Assembly: GCA_002104895.1 (NCBI GenBank)
Contig: MCFG01000016.1
Coordinates: 325,001 to 350,959, forward strand
Source of the DNA: Anaeromyces robustus
Lineage: Eukaryota > Neocallimastigomycota > Neocallimastigomycetes > Neocallimastigales > Neocallimastigaceae
Length of the DNA: 25,959 nucleotides
Direction of reading: 5' to 3'
Part shown: positions 1 to 16,000 of the stretch, piece by piece
Layout: each line of letters opens with the position of its first letter
Position numbering within the stretch: position 1 is the stretch's first letter
Program-made: the position numbers and the translations under genes
The notes under the pieces: generated by a model
What the model was told of the DNA's origin: nothing
The model's database searches: none
The model's input: the letters and a program-made list of their open reading frames with translations, nothing else

Positions 1-51
1 AAATGAATAAATAAATGAATAAATAAATAAATAGATAAATAAATAAATAGA

Positions 52-86
<35 letters not shown>

Positions 87-107
87 GTAAATAAATAAAT
101 AAATAAG

Positions 108-198
<91 letters not shown>

Positions 199-229
199 AC
201 AAAATAAATAAAATAAATAAACAAAATTT
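1..229. repeat. (AAAT)n tetranucleotide array, cut by window start
   Basis: Nearly pure tandem AAAT on the + strand, with scattered variants (TGAA, TAGA, TAAG, then AAAC at the right edge). It begins at base 1, so its full length is unknown. It is the first of seven arrays of this motif in the window, all reading AAAT on the + strand. Confidence 0.95.
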
Positions 230-1284
230 ATTATTAATAAAATTTATAAAATATGTAAATATTAAAAAAAAAAATAATAAAAATAAAAATAGAAAAAAGA
301 AACTAACATATATAAGATATTTTTTTATATTGTAAAGTAATCATATGCTTGATATATTTAATAAGAATTCATAAAGTGGGACGAAATAATTAAGTTCAAA
401 TAAAAATATTATTAAAATAATAATAAGAAGGTGAATAAGGTGAATTAATTTTAAATATGTTTAATAAAAAAACAAAATGTTTTTTATTCATAAATATTTA
501 TAAGAAATTTATTTTTAATTTTTTATTAATATAATTGATGATTGATTTTTTGATAATATATATATATATATATATAATTATAAAAAACCTTGAAATACAA
601 ATTTAGAATTAATTTTGCTAATGATATATATATTATTGTTTATTAATCATATAAAAATTATTCAATTATTAATTATTTTAGTTTTGAAATAAAAAAATAC
701 TATAATTTGACAAATACATTAAATAAACAAGCAAATAAAAAAAAAGGATTTATGATAGTGAAGATTGAAAATATATGTTAATATTTAAAATTTGATATTA
801 TTTATAATTGTTTTGGTTTTCATTTTTTTTTTTTTTTTTTTTTTAAAGATAATGAAAATTAAAAATTTCAAAAAAAAAAATAATCAATAATATTTTTTTT
901 ATTTATTATATATATATATATTTAAACGAATAAAATAAGCAAATATAATATATATTATGATAATAATGATAATAATGATAATAATGATAATAATGATAAT
1001 AATATGAATAATGATAATAATAAAAGTAATTATCAAATTCAAAAGAAGATTTTTATTATATTTTAGAAATAAATTAAATTGTAAGAAAAAAAGTAAATAA
1101 CCAATTGTTATTGTTCAAAATGATAATATTAAAAACTTAATTTTTTTTCTTAAGATTATTTTATTTTATTTTATTTTATTTTTTAAAACATATTTAATAG
1201 AAAGAGATATTTAAGAATAGTGTTTTTTTATTAACATTAAAATTATTAAGATTTTTAATATATTAAAAAAGAGTAGTTATAATA
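230..1284. other. Non-coding upstream region of the FHA gene
   Basis: No credible coding region on either strand: every frame is quickly stopped and the sequence is almost only A and T. It holds poly-T and poly-A runs (for example around 824-844), short TA runs, and a GATAATAAT-type repeat near 959-1021. The core promoter of the gene starting at 1285 must lie here, but no specific site can be assigned. Confidence 0.7.
959..1021. repeat. Imperfect GATAATAAT tandem repeat
   Basis: About 60 bp of GATAATAAT-like units in tandem, with one ATGAATAAT variant. It lies about 260 bp upstream of the FHA gene start. It could be in the promoter or 5' leader; nothing shows a function. Confidence 0.85.
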
Positions 1285-4838
<3,554 letters not shown>

Positions 4839-5270
4839 ATTTATAAAATAATAATAATAATAATCATAATAAAAAAAAAAAAAAAAAAAAAAAAAAAGAT
4901 TTTCTTATAATATAAATTAGTCATTTTAGTATTACATTTATATTAATACAATTATTAATTATAATAAATTTATAATTATAATTATAATAATAATTATAAT
5001 AGTTAATTATCTATAATAAACGTATAATTTATAATATTTTTTCCCTCCTACTTAATTTATAAATAAAAAATAACCATAACCAATTTTTTTTTTTTTTTTA
5101 AATATTTCTATTCCTAATATAATAATATATTAATAAATCAATCAATCACTCAATAAAAAAATAATAAATAAATAACTACTAAATAAATAAATAAGATATA
5201 AGATAAAAAAAAAGTTAAAAAAAAAAAATAATAATTTAAATAAAAATTATATAAAAAAAAATTATATATT

Positions 5271-5275
<5 letters not shown>

Positions 5276-5337
<62 letters not shown>

Positions 5338-5358
5338 ATGAATAAATAAATAAATAAT
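5276..5358. repeat. (AAAT)n array
   Basis: About 80 bp of tandem AAAT with one GAAT variant near the right end, followed by AATAGT-rich DNA. Confidence 0.93.
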
Positions 5359-5886
5359 AGTAAAAATAATAGTTATAGTAATAATAAAGATAAAAATAAT
5401 AATAATAAAGTAATACTACTATACTACTACTACTAATAATAATAATTTAATTTATGTAATCCTGAATTAATTTTTTTTTTAAAATAAGTAAAAAAAAAAA
5501 AAAAAAAATAAAAGAAAAAAAAAATTAAACAAACAAAAGAAACAAATAAACAAACAAATAAATAAACATGAAAAAACTACAAACATAAAATAAAAAAGAA
5601 AAATTAAAAGAATTAAGCAAAAAGAATAATAACAATAACAATAACAATAACAATAATAATAAAATTTTTGAAATCCACTATAAAAAAATATAAATAATCG
5701 TTAATTTATAATTAATAAAGAATAGAATTTATATTTAATTTATTAAAATATAAATAAAATAAAATAAAATAAAATAAAATCATAAAAAAAAAAAAAAGAT
5801 AATTTTTTTAATATTAAATATTTAATATTTATTATTGCCAACGAATAAACTTTTTTTTTTTTTTATTAACATAAAACAAAAACAAT

Positions 5887-5946
5887 TATTATTCTTTATT
5901 ATACTAATATATAGACTAATATATATTAGTATAATAAAGAATAATA
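5887..5946. repeat. Perfect 27-bp inverted repeat with 6-nt loop
   Basis: Left arm 5887-5913 and right arm 5920-5946 are exact reverse complements across 27 bp, separated by GACTAA. The arms include ATTCTTTATTATACTAATAT. It sits about 1.05 kb after the FHA stop codon and 1.55 kb before the Hsp20 start, so it is unlikely to be a simple terminator of the first gene. It would form a strong cruciform or RNA hairpin. Confidence 0.9.
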
Positions 5947-6290
5947 TAAGAATAATATAATTAAATCTTGTCATGGCTTTAATTATTTTATATTTCTGTG
6001 TTAATATCCCATTTATAGTAATTTTAAACATTATATTATTTTGTAAAAAATATATTCTTTTTTTTATTAAAAATAAATAAATTGGGGAAGGTTTTTTTCT
6101 TGTTTATTTTTGTTATATCAGACATTTATATATCATATATATTACATAGAAATATACAATACATGTGATGTCATAAAAATATGTAAAAGAAGAAATTTTA
6201 GTTCATTTAATTTTCTATAGTGTATAGTGTAACCTTAATTTTGAAAAAAAAAATACATATAATAACAAATTTAGTAGTAAAAATTTAATT

Positions 6291-6312
6291 AATAAATCCA
6301 TAAATAAATCCA

Positions 6313-6343
<31 letters not shown>

Positions 6344-6349
6344 AAAGAA

Positions 6350-6388
<39 letters not shown>

Positions 6389-6500
6389 ATGAATAAATGA
6401 AAAAATAAATAAATAAATAAATAAATGAATAAATAAATAAATAAATAAATGAATAAATAAATGAATAAATAAGTAAATAAATAAATAAATAAATAAAAAT
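6291..6500. repeat. Interrupted (AAAT)n array
   Basis: About 210 bp of AAAT units with ATCC, AAAAG, GAAT and AAGT variants. The many interruptions suggest an older array than the pure ones at 3334 or 11233. Confidence 0.92.
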
Positions 6501-6946
6501 AAAAAATAAAATCATAATGTATAATAATAATTAAAAATTTTTTATAATTTTTTTTTTTATACATTTTATGATGAATATAAATATAATTATAAGTATAGTG
6601 TTATTTATTAAGTAGAATTAAATAATAAAACTTTAATTTCTATAAAAAAAAATTGAAACACTAATATGATATGTAATAATAAATTTAAAAATATTTATAA
6701 TTAAAATATATTACATATATAAAATATTACTAAATTAGATTATATTAATAAATATTACACAATTTTATTCTAAGGAATCAATTGAATTCAATATATATTT
6801 AAATATATAATTTTATATATATATATTAAAATATTAATATATAATTGAAATGTATTGTTAATTTTTTTTAATTAAATCATCTTATGACTATTTAAAAATA
6901 AAAAAAATAAAAAAAAAAAAACAAAAAAATTTTAAAATTAGAATTC

Positions 6947-7009
<63 letters not shown>

Positions 7010-7010
7010 A
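6947..7010. repeat. (AAAT)n array
   Basis: About 64 bp of pure tandem AAAT beginning just after GAATTC. It lies about 480 bp upstream of the Hsp20 start codon. Confidence 0.94.
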
Positions 7011-7490
7011 TTGATATGAATGATAATTAAAATAAAATTGTAATTATTATCATAATTAAAATAAAAGAATTATTATTATTTTGTTTTTATTTATTTAATA
7101 TATTATAAGTTTTGGAATCAAAGAAGAGAAAATTTTTCCTTTATTTTAAAAATTTCAATATTTTTAAAAGCAGTGATGGAAAAATTATATATAAAGTATT
7201 TAGTTATATATTTACAAAATAAATGAAATAATTTATTAAAACCATTTAAAAGAATAAAGTATTAAATAAAATATTTATTTAATAAAAAAAAAAAATTAAA
7301 AAATTATTTGCTAAAAAAAAAAGTTATACTTCTTTTTTAAAAAACATAATTGTATTTTTTTTTAAAAAATAAATAAAATTATTTTTTTTTGTAATTGTAA
7401 TACAAATAAATTATAAAAAATTAAAAAAAAAAAAAAAACAGCCAATTGTAAAAAGAAGAAACAATTTAATACATAATATAAATTATAAAA

Positions 7491-8135
7491 ATGTCTATAT
7501 ATATATCTAATGATGATTTATTTAATAATTACTACTTGACTGATCCGTTTGGTTTTACAGTTAATACTCTAAATCGAACAACACGTAATACTAATCATAA
7601 TAATAGAAGATCACAAAGAAATAAAAAAAGATATAGTAGTTTTGATGGATTTTTACATACCTTTTCTTTTTTAAGTAGAAATCATAATACCACTGAGGAT
7701 AATAATAAAAAGAAGAATAATGAGAATAAGAGAACTCATATGAGAACATTATCTACACCTACTCTTCCGACAAATGTATCTTCAAAGTCAAATATTAATG
7801 ATAATATTAATAATATTAATTTAAAAAAATATAGTTGTAAATATTCCGATTTAATTGATACACAAGTATATCAACCTCATATAGAAGTTGAAGAAAATAA
7901 TAATTTTTATCGCATACTTGTATACTTGCCAGATGTTAGAAAAGAAGAAATAAATTTAGAAATTTCAAATAATAATATTGTTATATATGGAGAAAGAACA
8001 AGAAAAATAACAAAAAATTGCACTTTTAATAAATTTAATAGAACTTTTACAATTCCAGATGATACAAGTTCTGAAGCATTAAAAGCTAACTTTAAGAATG
8101 ATTTATTAGAGCTTATATTTCAAAAAAACAGTTAA
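7491..8135 (+). CDS. Small heat shock protein (Hsp20/alpha-crystallin domain)
   Basis: Single exon, 214 aa. Seen: an N-terminal arm rich in Asn, Arg and Ser (1-125), including RRSQRNKKRYSSFDGFLHTF. An alpha-crystallin domain follows at about 130-212, with YRILVYLPDVRKEEINLEIS, NNIVIYGERT and the late strand FNRTFTIPDDTSSEALKANF. Known family: ATP-independent holdase chaperones that bind unfolding proteins as large oligomers in the cytosol or nucleus. Odd features: the conserved glycine of the late A-x-x-x-n-G-V-L motif is replaced (NDLLEL at 203-208). The chain stops at QKNS right after the domain, so the usual C-terminal I-x-I oligomerisation motif is absent. The start is the first ATG, preceded by an A-rich leader. 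No classic heat-shock element was found just upstream, so heat induction is inferred from family only. Confidence 0.93.
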   Translation: MSIYISNDDLFNNYYLTDPFGFTVNTLNRTTRNTNHNNRRSQRNKKRYSSFDGFLHTFSFLSRNHNTTEDNNKKKNNENKRTHMRTLSTPTLPTNVSSKSNINDNINNINLKKYSCKYSDLIDTQVYQPHIEVEENNNFYRILVYLPDVRKEEINLEISNNNIVIYGERTRKITKNCTFNKFNRTFTIPDDTSSEALKANFKNDLLELIFQKNS

Positions 8136-8331
8136 ATAATTGATTTTTTTTTTTTTTTCGTTTTGAAATATATATATATATATATATATATACAATATAA
8201 TACAATTTAGAATAAAAAAATTAAATAATTTTTGTAATAATAATATTATAAAAATTATTAAATATATAATGATTTTTATTTTTTACTTCCTCAGTTATTT
8301 TGTTAATGTTAAATAAAATATTATATATTAA

Positions 8332-8790
8332 TAATATCAATATTAAAACATATTGATGTCAAAGAAAAAAAAAACCAAAACGAAAAGGTCAATTCATTTC
8401 ATTTAAGTTAATCATATATTATTATAATAGAATTTATATCCATATATAAAAAAGTTTTTATTAAAATATTGAATATTTTAATAAATGTATTTTTTATCTT
8501 TTTTTATTTAATGATATGTGATTATGTAATTAGTAATATCAATATTAATTAATATGTCAGTATTAAAACCTTGACATCAAAAACAAAAAAACAAAAAATC
8601 AAAAAAACAAAAAACAAAAAACAAAAAAACAAAAACAAAAAAACAAAAACAAAATCGTCAATTCATATATTATTATATAGAATTTATATACATATATAAA
8701 AAAAGGTTTTATTAAGATATTGAATATTCTAATAAATATGTTTTTTTTTTATCTATTATTTTTATTTAATAATATGTGATTATGTAATTA
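8332..8790. repeat. Imperfect tandem duplication, about 200-255 bp per copy
   Basis: Copy 1 (8332-8532) and copy 2 (8535-8790) share, in the same order, AATATCAATATTAA, a GTCAATTCAT block, AATTTATAT.CATATATAAAA, a TTATTAA.ATATTGAATATT block and ATATGTGATTATGTAATTA. Copy 2 is longer because an AAAAAC-type repeat (about 8577-8655) has expanded inside it. Divergence suggests it is older than the neighbouring duplication at 8839. Confidence 0.85.
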
Positions 8791-8838
8791 TTTTTTTTTT
8801 TTAACAAAAAAAAATATTTTCTTTGTTTTATTTTGTAA

Positions 8839-9111
8839 ATATTTCTTTTAAATTAATAAATAAATAAATATTTCTTATTAATTTATTGTATAAAAAAAAT
8901 AAAAAGTAAAATAAATAAATATAATAATAATAATTGTTAATAATAATAATTGTTAATAATAATAATTGCTAATAATAATAATATTTCTTTTAAATTAATA
9001 AATAAATAAATATTTCTTATTAATTTATTGTATAAAAAAAATAAAAAGTAAAATAAATAAATATAATAATAATAATAATTGTTAATAATAATAATTGCTA
9101 ATAATAATAAT
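8839..9111. repeat. Near-perfect tandem duplication, about 142-bp unit
   Basis: Copy 1 (8839-8980) and copy 2 (8981-9111) begin ATATTTCTTTTAAATTAATA and match almost base for base. The difference is the number of 16-bp TTAATAATAATAATTG units at the right end (one fewer in copy 2) plus one extra AAT. High identity implies a recent event. Confidence 0.92.
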
Positions 9112-9331
9112 AAGTTTTTAAAAGTTTACTTTTTATATTATATTTATTTGTTATTTTACATTTCACAATATTTAAATTAAATAGATACATCATGGTACAC
9201 AAAATATACAATAAGGAGAAGTAGAATATTAATTTGTAAAAATTTATTATAATTTTAGTGTTTTTTATACCATGAAACAATAAAGATTAGAACTTTATAT
9301 TTTTTTATATGATATAGAAAATTCTTAAATA

Positions 9332-9333
<2 letters not shown>

Positions 9334-9377
<44 letters not shown>
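9334..9377. repeat. Poly-T run of 44
   Basis: An uninterrupted run of T on the + strand following AAATATC and preceding ATAGAAAATAT. Shorter T runs follow at 9430-9458. Confidence 0.95.
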
Positions 9378-9380
<3 letters not shown>

Positions 9381-9619
9381 GAAAATATACTTAAGATGGT
9401 CAATTATTAAATAATATATTATATATGAATTTTTTTTTTTTATTTTTTTTTTTTTTTTATTACTTAATAAGACTAATTAATTTCTTTAAATAACACAATA
9501 GAATTCAAATGATTATCTTTAATACTTTTTATTATCTTTAATAGTAATAATAATTTTTAAATTATTACATCAATTAAATTAATTATTTATTACACAGTTA
9601 ATTCTTTTTGAATCAAAAA

Positions 9620-9650
9620 AAGTACATAGTACATAGTACATAGTACATAG
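9620..9650. repeat. Four tandem copies of a 7-bp unit (AGTACAT)
   Basis: AGTACAT repeated four times, then AG. It is one of the few short tandem repeats here whose unit contains both G and C. Confidence 0.93.
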
Positions 9651-9875
9651 ATTATTGAGTAAAATTTTATATCATTTATTCTTATTTAATACTATTAATT
9701 ATTTTATAATAGGGAATTTTTATATATAATATATAACATAACATCTATAAAATAATAAATTTTTTATAAATTTTTATTTATATACTTTTCAGCCACATAT
9801 TAAAAAAAATCCACATCTTTAAAATTGATAATTTATAAAGAGAAACAACAATTTTTTATAATACGAATATGATAT

Positions 9876-10132
9876 ACTTGAGAGTTTTAAAACAATAATT
9901 TTAATATCATTATTAAGTTTTATTAGTATATACTAGTATCATATTTTTTTGGATAAAAATGTTTTTATATTATTTTTATACTATGTTAAAAATAAACAGA
10001 TAAATACACTTGAGAGTTTTAACATATTATTACTAAAAATAATAACTGTAATAATATTATTAGGGTTTATTAGTATTAGTATATTAGTATCATATTTTTG
10101 TGATAAAAAAGTATTTATATTATTTATATAAA
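9876..10132. repeat. Imperfect tandem duplication, about 130-bp unit
   Basis: Copy 1 starts ACTTGAGAGTTTTAA at 9876 and copy 2 at 10008. Both continue through a TTTATTAGTAT block and an AGTATCATATTTTT block to GATAAAAA and a TTTATATTATTT..TATA block. Copy 2 has a roughly 18-bp insertion in the middle. Confidence 0.82.
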
Positions 10133-11232
10133 GGTCAAATCCTAGTAATAAATAATAATAATTAAAAGAGCGTTTTATTATTATTATTATATAAATATAT
10201 ATATAATTTTTTTTTAATAAAGTGGAAAAATGTTTATGTTTGTTCTTGTACAAAAATAATACGCATTCTTTTTATATTGCAATATATAGAAGTATATATT
10301 TATAATATATAGCTATTTTATTTATTTTATATTAAAAATCAGTAAATAAAATTTAATAATTTTTATTGAATGAATTGTTACTATTTTTATTATTCTGTTA
10401 CCGTTATTTTAATTTATTTATTACAAATAAATTAATTACCAATATAATATAGTGTATTAGAATATATTGTTTTGTGTATTAAATAGATTATTTAATTTAT
10501 ATTATTCTGTCAATTTAATGATGATTCATTAATTTTTAATTTGATTATGTATACATTATTTTAAAATATGTATACGTTTTGATGATTTATTAAAAATATA
10601 CTAAATGTTGGTAAAAGTAAAATAAAAGAAACAAAAAAATATTTGGCTGTTTAAACTTTTATTTATAATACTATATATATTTATCCTATTTATTTTATAA
10701 TATATTAAATAATTTAATATATTGTATATTTCTATTAATATATTATTAGAAATAAAGTTTATATCTTTATATTTTTAATATATATATAATATATATTCAT
10801 AATATAAAAAATATTAAAAATATAAAGGTAAAGAAATATGAAATAATTAATAATTATTATATATTATTATATGTAATTTATATCTTATTAAATGAATATA
10901 TTATATAATATAAATATAATAAGTGCTGTATATTATTTATAATAATATTCTGTCCTACTTTATATTTATATTATACATTTACTTTGGTTTTTTGATTTTA
11001 TTGTAATCCAACTTAAAAAATTAATATAAAGCAATATCTTTGTTTTTTTGATATTTCTTAATTTGGTATTCAAAAAAAAACTTTTTTTTTTCATTTGTAT
11101 TAATAATAAATCACTATTAATAATATGATTAATAATTATATTATATTATTTTATATAATCATTAGTAATTAATATATAAACTTATATATTAATAATATAC
11201 TATTAAAATGAATGGATGAATTATATAATATA

Positions 11233-11327
<95 letters not shown>

Positions 11328-11334
11328 ATATAAA
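11233..11334. repeat. (AAAT)n array
   Basis: About 100 bp of uninterrupted tandem AAAT, one of the purest arrays in the window. Confidence 0.95.
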
Positions 11335-13024
11335 TGATTAATAATTATAAAAATTAATATTTAATATAATATTAAAACATTTTTATTATTATTTATAATT
11401 TTTTATATTTAATAGAATTTATCATATCACATATATTATATTAATAATAAATTATATCGCCAAAACATCTTTTTAGAAATTTATTTCTTTTTTTTTTTTT
11501 TTTTATATAAAAAAGAAAATAACAAAAAATAAAGAAAAGAAATAATATAATAATAAAAGTCTACAAAAATAATAAAACTTAATATTTTATTTTTTTTTAG
11601 AAGAAGAAAAGAAAAAGATTGTTTTTTTTCTTTCTTTTAGTTTTCATATATATAATTGTTAAAGTTTTATTAATAGGATTCTTATTATTATTATTACTTT
11701 TTTTTTATATAACAAAATAATAATATAAAAACAAAAAAGACGAATAATAATAATAATAATAAAAATAATAATAATAAACAATTATTGTTAATTATTGAAT
11801 AATAATTTTTCACAATTAAATCTTTCTTTATTTACAGTTTTGTCAATTACTAATCAAAAATTTCATTATATATTTTTTTTAATAAAGTATTTTTGAAAAT
11901 AATCATTTTTGTCATACTAATTTTAGAATTTCAATTTTTTTAAAACAATAAAAACAATCTTTAATTCTTTAATATTTTTTTCTTATATATAAAAGAATTA
12001 ATTTGCAACATAATATATATGCAAGCATTTCATATTCATGTTTAAATAATATAATATTATATCAAAATAATATCAATATATAAAATCATTTTACATATTG
12101 TAAATAATCTGAAATAATTATAGATTTCATTTATATAATTTTATTTTATCAAAAACATAAAATACGATTATTATTTAAATATATATATAAAGGTATGTAT
12201 AATATAATCAGTAGAATTATTATTATGTTAAAGTGATTTTATTTATATATAATTTTCATCTTTTTAATACAATTGTTTTATATACATGTAATATTTAAAT
12301 TATTCTATAAATCCAATATCTTTTTAATACAATTGCTATATATAATATTAAAATTATTTTATAAATCCAATATCTTCAATTGCTATTTATATAATATTTA
12401 AATTATTCATTAATTCAAATTAAGATTTAATTAGAAATAAATAATATTAAAAAAGTTTAATAATAAATATCCAAATATAATATTATTTCATATAGAAAAT
12501 TATATTATATTTTTATTATTAAACTTTGAAAAATAATTATAAAAATATTATAGATAAAAAGAAATTAGCGTAAAAGGTAATAAGAAACATAATTAAAAAT
12601 AAAATTTAGTTTTAATAATGTTTGAATATAAGATGTATTTTATAATTCTAATGTTTATATATTTGTTATATATTTGTATAATATTATAACTATATAGTAA
12701 TCAAAAATACACTTTTTCATTTTATTTAGAAAAATATAAATAACGTAGTAACAATAATAATATTAATAACTATAGAATATATATGCATAAAACAAGTAAA
12801 CAATTATTTTAAAAATTAAGAAAAAAAAAAAAAACAAAATCAGAAATAAAGAGATAATAATAGAAAAGTGAAATACTATTATTAAAAAATATATCAATTA
12901 AAAAAAAATATAATAACCAGGATAAAAAAATATATAAAAATATTCACTTTTATCTAGTTTTTTTGATAGATATAACAAAATAAAAGAAAAAGTTATACAA
13001 TATAAAACATAAATATATATAAAA

Positions 13025-16000
13025 ATGGATTTATGCTTTGCCTTAAAATGTACTAAAAATAAGGATGATGATTACCAAAATCGTAGTGGTAGTTTTTTAA
13101 CTATCCCAAGTTATGTAACGGATGATTATATATTGACTTGCAATACCAGCAATTTCAATAATTTAATAACACTTAAAAATAATGGTAATAGACATTATAA
13201 ATCATATAAGTTTCTTCAAGCTGTACATTGTTATACTAAAGCTTTATCATCATTTTCACAAGAGAAAAATACAAACGGTAAAAGTAATGGAAGTGAAAGT
13301 TTTGATCTATCTAGTATAGCTGTAAATACAACGCTAAATGATATTGATCAAAATGCTTCAGGAAAATTAAATAATATATTAGGCCATAAGAAAAAATTGA
13401 GTAATAGTATGGCTATATATACTAATTCAATGACAGCATCTCCTCAAGTTTCATCACCATTAGCTACCAGTTCAAATATAAATTTAATTTCTAATGGTAA
13501 GAATAATATAAATAGTAAACAATTTCCTGTATCAGAAACTTCTTCATATAAAATTCTTAAAAAGAAAAGTGATGATGATTATAGTAATGTAATTGAAAGA
13601 TTTTTAGAAGAAAATCATGTTGATTCTTCATTTAATTCTACTTCTCCTAAATCACCTGATATAAATCCAAAAGCTGAATTTGTTAATCGTATAGATACAC
13701 AATACCTACAAAATCAAAACCAAAACCAAAACCAAAACCAAAACCAAAATCAATCTCAAACACAAAGTGTTGATATGATTCGTAAATCAAAACATAGTAA
13801 AAGTCAAAGAAGTAAAACTAGTAATCTTCAAACTGCTTATAATCTTCATCCAAAAATAAAGGCATCTGATGTAATGATACTTTATACAACTCTTTTAGCA
13901 AATAGAAGCGCTTCCTATATTCGTTTAAAGGAATTTAGTAAAGCAAATCTTGATGCTGAACATATCATTGAAATTAGACCAAATTGGATTAAAGGATATT
14001 ATCGTAAAGCTGAAGCTTTAAAAGGTATGAAAAAATATCTTGAATCATTAGATTATTATCATCAAGCCTTAAAATTTAATCCATCAAGTGAAAAAATATT
14101 AAATGCTATTTCTACAATTGAAATTTTATTAAGAAATGAAGAACTTGGTATTAAAGTATATCAATTAGTTCCAGGTTATGATATTTGTGTAAAAAAATCT
14201 ATTTTTAAACCAATTCAATATATTTTATTTAGTTATGCTTTACAAATGCAAAATTATATATATATTTTAGCTGATACTAAAACAAAGCAATGTATTTTAA
14301 TTGATGCTTGTTGGGATATTGATGGTATTTTAGAACATGTTCATAAAGAAAAATTAAAGGTTATTGGTGCTATTTATACTCATTTTCACATTGATCATAC
14401 TGGTGGTATACCACCACCACCATATAATAAATATATGGTAAAAGTTGAAGGTATGTTAAAATTATCAAAAATATATCCAAATATTCCATTCTTTATAGGT
14501 CCAAGAGATATCGATTTTGTTATGAGACAAAATCCAGAATTTAATAAGAATAGATTTATACCTATAGAAGATAGACAAATATTAACTTTAGATGATATAG
14601 TAAATCTTAATAAAAATAATAAAACAAAAGGAACTACAGTAAATAATAATGTATCTAAAATAAAGGTAACTGAAAGAAATAATCCATCAAAGAATGTATT
14701 AGTAGATGGTCAAGATTTAAATCATATTTCAGAAATTCCAGAAATCCCAAAAATTCCTATTACAAATGAAGCTATATCAGAAGATGAAGATGATATTGAT
14801 AATGATGTTGATGATAATAATAGTAGTATAGATAAGGAAGATAATTTATATTCATCAAATATAGATAATCCAAACTTTAAATTTAATAATAATAACAATA
14901 GAATGTATATGCCAGTTAAAGGTCATACGATGAGTGATTATAAAACGAAACATTTAAGTAATTTAAATGAAGATCAAGTTATACCATTCTCAGATGATAA
15001 TAATACTGATGTATGTTCTAACTATAATCTTAATGAAGTTAGTAGTATTAAAAACAATGATTATGATGAAAGTGATTATAATAATGCTATAAGTGAAACT
15101 AGTGGTATTGAAAATTCTAATATGGGTAATATAAGTAATATATTATATGATGGTGATAATTCATTAAAATTCTATTCTAATGCATCTGAAAATGATGAAG
15201 GTAATAATGGCAATAATAACAATAATGGTAATAATAAAGGTAAATTTGCATCATTTTCTGGTGGAAATCGTGGTGCCCCATGGACTTCTACATTAGATCG
15301 TAATAGAGGTAAAAATAGATCTATTGAAGATAAGATTTTTAGTCCTACCACTGACATTAATAAGTTTAGTAAATTAAATGATACTATATCAACTATTTCT
15401 ATGATTAATATTGATAAAAAGGATTATAGTTCAGGTGCTTTTGGTAAGGTTAATACAAAAATTGATGAATTCCGTATTCAGTTTATTTTTACTCCAGGTC
15501 ATACTTTAGGTTCTATGTGTATTCTTGTTAATGAGGAACGACTTTTCTCTGGTGATACACTTTTAATTGGTACTTGTGGTAGAATTGATTTGCCAGAATC
15601 TTCACCAGAAGAAATGTATGATTCATTAATGAATATTCTTAGTCGTCTTGATGATGATATTGTTGTATACCCTGGTCATAGTTATGGTGGTGATGAATGG
15701 ACCACAATTGCACAAGAAAAATTATTTGGTTCCATGTATAATTATGGAAGCTATGAATCTTGGCTATATGAACTTACTGGTTGTGTAAAGAATGATGGTG
15801 ATACAGGTAGTAATATTCTCACTACGAATGCAGATCATAATAAAAATGAAACCATGGCAATGGTACCTGTTAATCATGCTTCACCAGGTGTTCATTCTGT
15901 TAAACCAGTAATAGATTCTCATTTTAAATCCTCTGAAAAAATAAATGAAGAAGCTAAGAAGAATGAAAATATTAATACTAATACTAATACTAATAATACT

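Larger units (their letters stand above)
4839..7490. other. Non-coding spacer between FHA and Hsp20 genes
   Basis: About 2.65 kb without a supportable gene. Open frames here (5822-6031, 6285-6564, minus strand) are low-complexity artefacts of A+T-rich repeats. The stretch contains three (AAAT)n arrays, homopolymer runs, ACA/AAC-rich sequence around 5525-5660, and a perfect inverted repeat at 5887-5946. It includes the 3' UTR of the FHA gene and the promoter of the Hsp20 gene. Confidence 0.75.
8136..13024. other. 4.9-kb non-coding spacer with tandem duplications
   Basis: No supportable gene on either strand. The open frames at 9098-9280, 9949-10131 and 9981-10253 are short, A+T-biased, show no domain and partly overlap duplicated DNA. 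The region contains three separate imperfect tandem duplications (8332-8790, 8839-9111, 9876-10132), a 7-bp repeat near 9620-9650, a 44-bp poly-T and a long (AAAT)n array. The last few hundred bases are the promoter and A-rich leader of the TPR-MBL gene. Confidence 0.75.

Noticed and set aside
6285-6564. Two overlapping minus-strand open frames rich in Phe, Ile, Leu and Tyr
   Set aside because: They are the translation of the (AAAT)n array, with no start context, domain or codon bias. The same applies to the frame at 3313-3567.
7100-7490. Possible heat-shock elements upstream of the Hsp20 gene
   Set aside because: GAA and TTC triplets occur (for example near 7120-7140), but no array of alternating GAA/TTC with correct 5-bp spacing.
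9098-9280. 60-codon minus-strand open frame with a possible membrane helix
   Set aside because: Ile/Leu/Tyr-rich composition expected from random A+T-rich sequence; begins in the repeat unit edge.
9949-10131. 60-codon hydrophobic open frame
   Set aside because: It spans one unit of a tandem duplication, the other unit does not keep the frame, and it is A+T-biased like non-coding DNA.
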